From the NCBI GenBank assembly GCA_022457155.1, contig JAJGOT010000418.1, positions 696,001 to 760,000 on the forward strand: a stretch of 64,000 nucleotides of DNA. Reading direction: 5' to 3'. Under the pieces are notes generated by a model, which saw only the letters and a list, made by a program, of their open reading frames with translations, ran no database searches and was not told the DNA's origin. Source of the stretch: Cladopsammia gracilis (taxonomy: Eukaryota; Cnidaria; Anthozoa; Scleractinia; Dendrophylliidae). Shown here piece after piece: positions 57,256-64,000 of this stretch (its first letter is position 1; each line of letters starts with the position of its first letter). Position numbers and translations under genes: made by a program.

Positions 57256-57454
57256 CGGCGGAATGCTGCGACTGAAACTTTGAGCGCAATTTGCGTGAAA
57301 ACGGGGCCTCGGTTGAACTCGGGAAACTGTGGGCAATATCGGCTGGTTGCCGGTGTAGCGTTCTGAGCGCAATTTCAGTTGTGGTGATGAAGAATATGTG
57401 ATTGTTTTGCCTTAACTTGGCAAACCTTGTGAACTGTGAAATGTCGTCCGCCAT
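57256..57454 (-). CDS. Duplicated exon, copy 2 (MADDISQF ORF), with donor
   Basis: The minus-strand ATG at 57454 opens MADDISQFTRFAKLRQNN and continues through TEIALRTLHRQP to a consensus donor, CGCCG|GTGAGT, at 57255. The copy at 38110-38307 is nearly identical over the coding part. Few substitutions separate them and most keep the amino acid. The exon may be a 5' exon of a gene leaving the minus strand, but no next exon was identified. Function is unknown. Confidence 0.5.
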
Positions 57455-57503
57455 GTTTGGAGACCGCTGGGCAAATGGAGCGAATATGCAGAAGACAAGA
57501 GTA

Positions 57504-58012
57504 CAGTAAAAACCCACGTATTAGAACCTAGATTTTTCCAACTTAGCCTAAATAGGTTCTTATAGAAATGGTATTTAGTGGGGTTTTAGGCTACTTAGGT
57601 TCTTAAATAGGTTCTTAATTTGATAGGGGCCTACTACAGGGCATATGTGATGCGGAAAGCCATTGATGCATGACATAGATGACTATAGATGCAAGGAAGT
57701 TTCAATGTGCTTCAAAAACTGTGACTTCGAAAATGAAAGAGACATATGGAACTGTATTCTTAATACAATTGCATTGTATAATCCAGCAGTATTGGCGCAG
57801 ACATGATATGGTTTTCATTTTAGTTCATTCTTTGAATCTTAAACTGAGACTAAAATTTTTTTCTGTATTTTCATCTGTGCCTTCATTTTTGTGAAATAAG
57901 GACCTATTAAAAATTTTAGGCTTAATAGGTTCTTATGAAAAGGGGGTTTGAAATGAAAATTTTAGCCTAACAGGTTCTTGAATTTTAGGTTCTTATACGT
58001 GGGTTTTTACTG
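57504..58012. mobile_element. 509-bp mariner-type MITE with TA duplication
   Basis: Flanked by TA at 57502-57503 and 58013-58014. Ends CAGTAAAAACCCACGTA and its exact complement. The inside repeats a TTAGGTTCTTA-type motif several times in both senses. CAGT ends with TA duplication point to Tc1/mariner mobilisation. Confidence 0.9.
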
Positions 58013-58374
58013 TAGCCGGGGGGAAGGTTGTAAAAAGTGCTAAATGACATCAATATTCTCTTGATGTAAAATAACAATAATCACTGCGTATATAAGAATC
58101 AATAAGACTTAATAATTTATTTTTAATCAAGTCACGATGGCCTAAGAACAAGAGTTATATGACAGAATTTTCAAAGCTTTACTTAAATCAATTGACAGTC
58201 CCGCAGTGACGGATTCCGGCAGTTAAACAAAACTTAATGCAAGAAGCTAAGGCAGGATCAGTTTTGCCAAAAAACAAACCGATCTTTGGTTGTGAATAGC
58301 AAGCGGCTCTCGAGTTAAGGTGGACTTTTTTCCACTGTCGCCTAAATTTTGACGTGAGTAAAACGGGCGTAAAT

Positions 58375-58582
58375 AAAACACTATAAGAAGCAAGGGCTGA
58401 CAACTGCGTAGAAAAAGTAACGCAACAATGGCATGATTGAGACCAAACCGAAAGTTTAAATGCAACTGTGGATAGCTATTTCGCCGTTATTGCGGCTTTA
58501 AACTTTCGGTTTGGTCTCAATCATGCCATTGTTGCGTTACTTTTTCTACGCAGTTGTCAGTCCTTGCTTCTTATAGTATTTT
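58375..58582. mobile_element. Near-perfect foldback element
   Basis: Arms of about 83 bp (58375-58457 and 58497-58582) are complementary with about one mismatch. They include TAACGCAACAATGGCATG and ACCAAACCGAAAGTTTA. The loop is about 39 bases. Such high arm identity means recent formation or gene conversion. Confidence 0.9.
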
Positions 58583-59079
58583 GTTTGATCAGATCTCTTA
58601 TAGATCCTGCGTATATTCATGGTACCAGCAGCATTTTCGTTCACGGTCCCATGCATTCTCCAGCTGATTCTCGTTTTCGTATGAAATAAAACGCACGTAA
58701 CTGAACAACTACCACTGTCGCGTTATTACGTGCGCAAATAAAATAAGAGACGATGTATGCACGGCTTGCGTAAACGTAAAAAAGTTGAACACGTTTAGCT
58801 AGTTCAATAAAGTTTTTATTATTATGGCTCTTTTCAAATTTTGCTGATAAATTAATGCTTCCTGTTCTCAGCAATTGCGCGAGCCAAAGTCAATTCATTT
58901 CTCAGACCACACACATTTTTATCCGCCAAACATGAAGAAAAAGTGTTTCTGCTAAATAAAAAAAGTTTTGTTCGTTTAACGTTTCACAAAAGGGACTTTG
59001 CGAAATTAATTCGCGAGCGGTCCATCTCAGCGGTCCGTATGTAAAAATTCGGACCGCTCAGAAATTAACAGTTCTGTAT

Positions 59080-59240
59080 CGACATAGCATTCTGGAGTGC
59101 AAATACGTATCAAAACGAGTGCAAAAATGAGGCGTTATTACACTCTTCTGACCGCGCGCTAGGAAAAGCAGTTTCAAAAACTTAGTTTTAAGAGAAGATT
59201 ACTGTCGTATAATAAAGAGTTTATTCAGCGAAAAGTTGTT
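59080..59240. repeat. Dispersed repeat related to 29160-29410
   Basis: Shares AGCATTCTGGAGTGCAAAT, CACTCTTCTGACC and GAGTTTATTCAGCGAAAA blocks with 29160-29410 and 48760-48780. Confidence 0.6.
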
Positions 59241-59349
59241 TAATTTTATTCCTTAAATATGAACGCGCAAGGTCAAGCTAATTTGAAGGATCTAGTGCGC
59301 TCCTAAACTCGTAGCGTAAGCCGCGCGCATTATTAAATAAATAAAAAAC

Positions 59350-59450
59350 GCGCCGAGTGCATTGTTGAGTTAGATAAGCACGCGAGAATTTTTTAAAAAA
59401 TTCCCATGTGCTCATATAACTCAACAATGCACGAGGGACAAGTTTTTCTT
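59350..59450. repeat. Inverted repeat with GTTGAGTTA arms
   Basis: GAGTGCATTGTTGAGTTA and the complement TAACTCAACAATGCAC surround a shorter internal hairpin (GAATTTTTTAAAAAATTC). Half-copies follow at about 59600-59700. Confidence 0.7.
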
Positions 59451-60391
59451 ATTCCCTTTATGAAATAAAAACGGTTATAACGAACCTTACGTCACGCACG
59501 CGCTTTATCGAGTTATAACGAACTCGGTTTAACCAATTATAGCGCGCGCATTTTCTTGCCTTCGGCTCGTGCTTCTCTGCACTTCTCTGGTGTTCTCAAA
59601 ACTTCCCAAGTGCTTATCTGATAACTCAACAAATACGCTCGGCGCGTTTTCATTGCCGAGTTACTTATAATTAGCACGCGGGAATTTTTAAAATCACAAA
59701 AGAAGGAACTTCTCGAGTGCTCTTCAAAAAAATCACCGCCTGCTTATGTAACCCTCAACAATCGTGTTGAAAGAACTTTTTGCGGGGTGACTAGCTTGTT
59801 CACTTCAACCAAAGATAGTCTTGTTTCTTCGTTCACTTCTCTTTATTCTTACAAGCCCACTGTTCGTTAGCTTTTACAATATTCTCCTGCCGAGGTTGCT
59901 ACACCTCATTTTTGAATTGGCCAGAAAACCCACTTGCTCAGTGCAAATTAAAGATCACGCAGAAAAGTCTTCTATGATTGGCTACTGGAAGGTAATTTGC
60001 ACGCATCCTTTGCTTCGATCTATTGACAGACCTTGAAACGCCTTCCTTGCAAAATTTCACTAGGAAGCATGGGTTGTCCAGTCAATATAAACTCACGAGG
60101 AGAGCAATATAAAAATTACAAAGTTCAGACTTGCACATAGAAGTTTTATAAAAACAATCGGTAAGGTACTGAAAATACTGTTTGAAAATTGTAACAAGTG
60201 GTCGATTTACAGAAGGTGTCGAGCTTCTCCTTCGAAAGTGATTGGTTAAAACTTTTCCATTTTTTACTGAGTACGTGGGCAGAAAAAAACTAGCTGATTA
60301 ATTGCCCAAATAAAAAATACAGTATACCGATGATAGAAAAGTTACAACTATAGATGTTTATACTTTAACGGGCACCTTATTGTTGAACAAC

Positions 60392-60412
60392 AACAACAAC
60401 AACAACAAAACT
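60392..60412. repeat. (AAC)n microsatellite
   Basis: Seven AAC repeats followed by AAAACTTTATCAAT, just 3' of the RING-finger gene on its strand; possibly a retroelement tail. Confidence 0.85.
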
Positions 60413-60521
60413 TTATCAATAAACAAATAAAATTACAAAAGTATTGCCCGCAGCTAGCAAGGCTATTCGAGGCGGGACAATGCATACAAAATATAAGAAA
60501 TAAAGACTAAGGCTATTGATG

Positions 60522-60965
60522 TCACCTATGACTAAGCATAAATTCTCGCCAACCAGGCGGCGGCGGGGGAAGAACATAGCGCGGAAACAGGTCGTCGTCC
60601 GGCTCGATGGGAATACCATAATATTCCAGCCACCAGTTCGGATCCGGTGGGGGTGGTGGTGGGGGTGGATAAGAAACCCATTGAAAACAGAACGGGTTCG
60701 GTCCCAAAGGAATATTGTGGTCTGTAATGTGGTAGGGATGCAACGCAGACCTACAGTGAGGACATGTATTGCGTACCGCCTGCTCTGCGAAGCGGAGACA
60801 CCCTTGTAAGCAAGTTTCGTGGATGTACTTGCCACAACATGGCAGGAGTTTTGAAGGGTGCTCATTGGGTACATTGAAACAAATGAAGCATTTGGTTTCC
60901 AGAAATTTGTTTAAGCGCTGTTTGGCGCGTTCGGGACGGCGTTTTCTTCGTGCCGGCTTTGGCAT
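60522..60965 (-). CDS. Small RING-finger protein, 147 residues
   Basis: The ATG at 60965 lies 18 bases after TTTTCTTTCAG, a strong acceptor, so a 5' intron exists and this is probably the last exon. The N-terminus is very basic (PARRKRRPERAKQR). A RING-type domain spans about residues 26-71: C26-x2-C29, C43-C44, H49, C52 and C68-x2-C71. A proline run (101-107) and a second (133-137) follow, with acidic EPDDD between. RING proteins of this kind usually act as E3 ubiquitin ligases. The target is unknown. GC content and style match the tyrosine-recombinase gene 1.2 kb away on the same strand. Confidence 0.7.
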   Translation of the reverse strand: MPKPARRKRRPERAKQRLNKFLETKCFICFNVPNEHPSKLLPCCGKYIHETCLQGCLRFAEQAVRNTCPHCRSALHPYHITDHNIPLGPNPFCFQWVSYPPPPPPPPDPNWWLEYYGIPIEPDDDLFPRYVLPPPPPGWREFMLSHR

Positions 60966-61040
60966 GGCAAAAGCTGATCTGTTCTGAAAGAAAATATAAG
61001 GACAATGGAATCATAATTAAAATGGTGGGGAAACCGGCGG

Positions 61041-61215
61041 AAAACGAGCAGAATTAGTATGACTTGTATTCATGAGCAGTATAACCTTCACCGCATCAAA
61101 TGATAAGCCAAACTAATAAATCCCGGCATTCGCTCAACAGAATTAGCGTGGCCTATGTGGTCACGAGCAGTATAACCTTCACCGCATCTAGTGTATAAGC
61201 CAAACTAATTTAGCC
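61041..61215. repeat. Direct repeat of ~85-95 bp
   Basis: ATGAGCAGTATAACCTTCACCGCATC / CACGAGCAG... and a following AAGCCAAACTAAT block occur twice (about 61071-61115 and 61155-61210), 5' of the RING-finger exon. Confidence 0.8.
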
Positions 61216-62160
61216 ATGAGCAGCAAGGTTCGCCGGTTGTTGAGTAAATTAAAATGCTAGCGAGATAGTAAATAACAGGATTTATAGAACTAACTGTACT
61301 TGTACATTGAAGAGGGAACGAAAAGTGGTTATTTAAACAAAGTGTAATTTAGACTGCGGTTTAAGAAAATTAATGGACCTCCCCTGATCAAGTTGGTTAT
61401 TTTAAGGAGGCTAATGTTTTTTTTTTTTGTTTTGTTGTTTTTTTTCCTATAGTCTGTGCTATATGCCTTCTTGACATTGTTTGCAGTGAATAACGTTTAC
61501 TGAAATATTAATTAGGGTTAGCCTGCAGATTGAAATTGGGTAAGACCGCGGTTTTGTTAAACACCGTCCAAACTTTGTTTAAATAACCGGCCCTCAGAGA
61601 TTCGCGAAATTCTTAAGTAGAGAGGAAAATCACTTGTCGGCGTTGCGTAAACTCGCTAATGCGTGCAAGTGAACGCAAAATAGATAGTTCAAGGGGCTAT
61701 GTCACCATTTCTAGTGTTCCTTTTAAAAGCCAAAAGACATATTTGTATCAGTGAAAAATATAAGGTTCCAAGTTTTGTTTAACTAGTTCTTCTACTAGTA
61801 CTCTAGGAGTAATCATAAGTGTCTTGGGCTGCAGATGGCCAGGATGGAAATCTCGAAAAACTGAGGCTAGTTCTTTCAAGTCATATTCTCGCTTCTGTCT
61901 TGGAAAAAATAGCTAAAACTCAGATTATGGTTTATTTTCGCTTCGAAAATTCACTTGATATCTGCTCTATAAGCATTTCATGTACGACAAAGGTACTTAG
62001 TTCTAATTTGAGGCAGTTTTCACCAAAATACCCGAAAACCACCATGACATAGCTCCGTTGAACAATTGCTAAATTCAAGAGAGGCGTTTCAGGAAAGAGA
62101 CAAAGAACAAGTGTTGCTCTTACGAATGGTCCTTATCAAAATTTGGCATTAAATGTGCAC
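61216..62160. other. No gene seen
   Basis: AT-rich spacer between the RING-finger gene and the tyrosine-recombinase gene, with a poly-T tract near 61415-61445. It may include the 5' exon of the RING gene, which I could not place. Confidence 0.45.
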
Positions 62161-64000
62161 TCAGCCCTTCTTAACTAAGGCGTAGATTCGTTCCTTGGCT
62201 GTTCGAAGCTCGTACGTTCCGTCGAGTCGATGGAAAATGACATCTACAGGGTAGATTAGAGCACTGGTCTTCTCTTCCCACACGTCAGACCCTGCATTAA
62301 ACTGGAAGTAATTCGGGCGAGTTTCCAATTCTTTGAGCCAAGCGAGTCGAGCGGTCTTTCCGTCTGCAGTGTACTTAAGAACCTTGGCTAAAAACACACT
62401 GGGGCGTTCGAAAGTAGCATCGGCCGTGACGAGTGCACAAATTTCTCCCGGTGACGGCAGTTCGTCGACGTCCGAGCTTTCTTCCTCGTCGCTGACTTCC
62501 TTTGAGGTACTGGGAGGTTCGTCCAAGATGAAATTCACTGCTGATCTGTTTAAATAGCGCATGGCTACCGACCTGCGCTCAGGCTCAGTACGACGATCGT
62601 AAATTTGAATTTGGGCTCTTAAACTGTGCTTGCAAACACGCGCAAGTGATTCCGCTAGTCTTCCATCGGAACTCTCTGGCGAAGAACGAAAGTACTCAAC
62701 GAGAGCGTGTCTCATTTCGTTAATTGCGCAGGGAAAGCCCAGATTTTCCTTAAAGACTTGCGACAGATAATTTGAAAAGGTCCCAGATGTCTTGAATTCC
62801 GTACCGTGCTTGTTGACAAAAAAGTACTCGTGTGCATCTTTGCTGGAAAGGAGTCGTGGTCTGGATATGCGATTGTACTGTCTGAGATGATAGCCTACGA
62901 ACTGGTAGTCTGCCGTGTCAAATCGAACAACATTTGGGCCGTATTTTCGCACGGTCTTGTAGCCAGTTTCTATTAACCAGATAGGCCCGTCACTCGAAAA
63001 TGCAATTACATTGTCTCCTTGTGGTATGCTTCTTGCTAATTGTTCGATTTCGTTCTCTTCTGCTACTTTCCTAAGCACGCGAAGAGTTCTGAGTTCTTTG
63101 CCTCGGCCAGGATTTACAGCAAACAGCAGCAGCATTGTGAAATTCATATGAACACGCGCTTTGGCGGCACCTGAAGTTTGTTCGTACTTGCAATGAAGGC
63201 TTCGAACAAGCTCTTGGTATTGCGGCCAAAAAAGTTTGGCCGCACCCGGCGCTCTCTGTGAGATACGTTGTGCCTTTTCCAACTGATTAGTGAGTGCGCG
63301 AAGACCTGACACACTTTCCACTAGTTCATAATCTCGTCGGCCTTCGTCAACGTGAATAAATTTTGCAGTGCACAGAAGAGCGTGGACATATCGAGAAGCC
63401 GTGATATTCTGGACGCCTTTGTTTTGCTTGAGGTAATTTATGAATCGCTCGACCAACGGCAAATCATCGACGAGGGCCAAGGCGGGTTTAAGCTTTGAGT
63501 TGGCCCAGCTATGAGACAGGAATGTGACAAGCCTCTCCATGGTTTTCTTCCAAGTGCTTTCTTTCATATGAGGTGACCGCCGTTTGTGATTGAACTGGGA
63601 AACATAGAACGCCTTCATCTCTTTGACCTTCGGTATGACATCGTCGAATGTCGACAGATCTAGTTTTCTTTTCTTTAATAGGAGGACGATGTCAGACTCA
63701 TCTTCCGACTCACTGCTGTCTGCGCTGGAAAAATCTTCTTCTTCTTCTTCTTCTTCTTCTTCTTCTTCTTCTTCTTCTTCTTCTTCTTCTTCCTGGAATT
63801 CTTCTTCTTCTTCTTCTTCTTCTTCTTCTTCTTCTTCCTGGAATTCTGCATGTGTCGACTCGCCTTCGCCTGAGCTTTCAGGAGGCTCTGCTATTGGTGC
63901 AATCGCATAAATAGAGGAGCTTCTCCTTGCGGTCTCGTCTTTCAGGATGTGGTCGATGGAGAAATTCGAAGGTGTTCTTCTGGTCGGGCTATTTTGATTG
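62161..64000 (-). CDS. Tyrosine recombinase-like protein, 5' end outside window
   Basis: The frame is open on the minus strand from the window edge (64000) to TGA at 62161, over 610 codons, so the usual ATG at 63618 is probably internal. The edge part contains FSIDHIL, an EH1-like motif, then two long Glu tracts (codons from about 63839 to 63736) and KKRKLD. Numbered from 63618, a SAM-like core-binding domain spans about 20-130. The catalytic domain has R172/R177 (GRGKELR), K222 region, R303-H304 (NEMRH), H331 and Tyr340 (IYD). The first His of the HxxR box is Asn. Residues about 388-485 form a separate Tudor/BAH-like tail. Crypton-type elements and their domesticated descendants carry such enzymes. 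Codon use is GC-rich and the frame is undamaged. Confidence 0.72.
   Translation of the reverse strand, partial: NQNSPTRRTPSNFSIDHILKDETARRSSSIYAIAPIAEPPESSGEGESTHAEFQEEEEEEEEEEEEEFQEEEEEEEEEEEEEEEEEEEDFSSADSSESEDESDIVLLLKKRKLDLSTFDDVIPKVKEMKAFYVSQFNHKRRSPHMKESTWKKTMERLVTFLSHSWANSKLKPALALVDDLPLVERFINYLKQNKGVQNITASRYVHALLCTAKFIHVDEGRRDYELVESVSGLRALTNQLEKAQRISQRAPGAAKLFWPQYQELVRSLHCKYEQTSGAAKARVHMNFTMLLLFAVNPGRGKELRTLRVLRKVAEENEIEQLARSIPQGDNVIAFSSDGPIWLIETGYKTVRKYGPNVVRFDTADYQFVGYHLRQYNRISRPRLLSSKDAHEYFFVNKHGTEFKTSGTFSNYLSQVFKENLGFPCAINEMRHALVEYFRSSPESSDGRLAESLARVCKHSLRAQIQIYDRRTEPERRSVAMRYLNRSAVNFILDEPPSTSKEVSDEEESSDVDELPSPGEICALVTADATFERPSVFLAKVLKYTADGKTARLAWLKELETRPNYFQFNAGSDVWEEKTSALIYPVDVIFHRLDGTYELRTAKERIYALVKKG
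63736..63839. repeat. (TTC)n microsatellite encoding poly-Glu
   Basis: Two TTC runs separated by TTCCTGGAATTC. In the minus-strand gene they read as Glu tracts split by EFQ. Confidence 0.95.

Noticed and set aside
38110..57454. The two MADE/DISQF exon copies as terminal repeats of a giant element spanning 38-57 kb
   Set aside because: They are direct, not inverted, and nothing else flanks them symmetrically.
63623..63914. Poly-Ser and poly-Leu ORFs on the plus strand
   Set aside because: These are antisense readings of the TTC microsatellite; the minus-strand Glu-tract frame is continuous with the recombinase gene.
1..64000. CRISPR array, rRNA or functional tRNA
   Set aside because: No spaced short direct repeats of CRISPR type exist; the arrays are satellites. 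Pol III box-like sequences at 5168 and 34225 lack a proper cloverleaf.

Overview
This is a repeat-dense, AT-rich stretch of an animal nuclear genome. It has spliced genes with GT-AG introns, CR1/L2-like and L1-Tx1-type LINEs, many TIR and foldback MITEs, satellites, and the decayed remains of a Maverick/Polinton- or adintovirus-like DNA element. Together these fit an invertebrate, most likely a cnidarian such as a stony coral. The species assignment is inference; no rRNA, tRNA or diagnostic host gene is present.

Left part (1-7 kb): three degenerate tandem copies of a ~475-600 bp unit, a duplicated exon-like unit, a LINE 3' end, a 451-bp TTAA-flanked MITE, a hairpin and a tRNA-derived SINE-like sequence.

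Virus-like element remnant (about 7.5-27.4 kb): minus-strand genes at 7.5-20 kb and plus-strand genes at 21.9-27.4 kb. Recognisable parts are a tail-fibre-like repeat protein, a packaging ATPase with a Walker A motif, a protein-primed family B DNA polymerase, and several conserved but unnamed small proteins. All are broken. The fibre-like gene is split by two L1-Tx1 LINEs, each with its own target-site duplication (9173-12235 and 12469-17560), and by a third repeat. The polymerase is cut at its motif C region by a TTAA MITE; two more TTAA elements sit in neighbouring genes. The remnant is bracketed by inverted repeats (4727-5060 with 7095-7405 on the left, 27635-28346 on the right), but one further gene fragment lies outside the right arm.

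Middle part (28-40 kb): foldback elements, a pair of divergent small signal-peptide-like ORFs sharing a first exon, a 31/62-bp higher-order satellite, LINE debris, and one copy of a duplicated exon whose second copy lies at 57.3 kb.

Gene-bearing part (40-64 kb): a three-exon gene (40374-46805) predicted to encode about 797 residues of unknown function; a five-copy ~301-bp satellite (46997-48502); LINE fragments and young MITEs; a RING-finger gene (60522-60965, minus); and a large ORF (62161 to beyond 64000, minus) carrying a tyrosine-recombinase domain, a poly-Glu tract and an EH1-like motif. The last three genes are GC-richer than their surroundings. Whether they are host genes or parts of an undescribed tyrosine-recombinase element is the most open question in the window.
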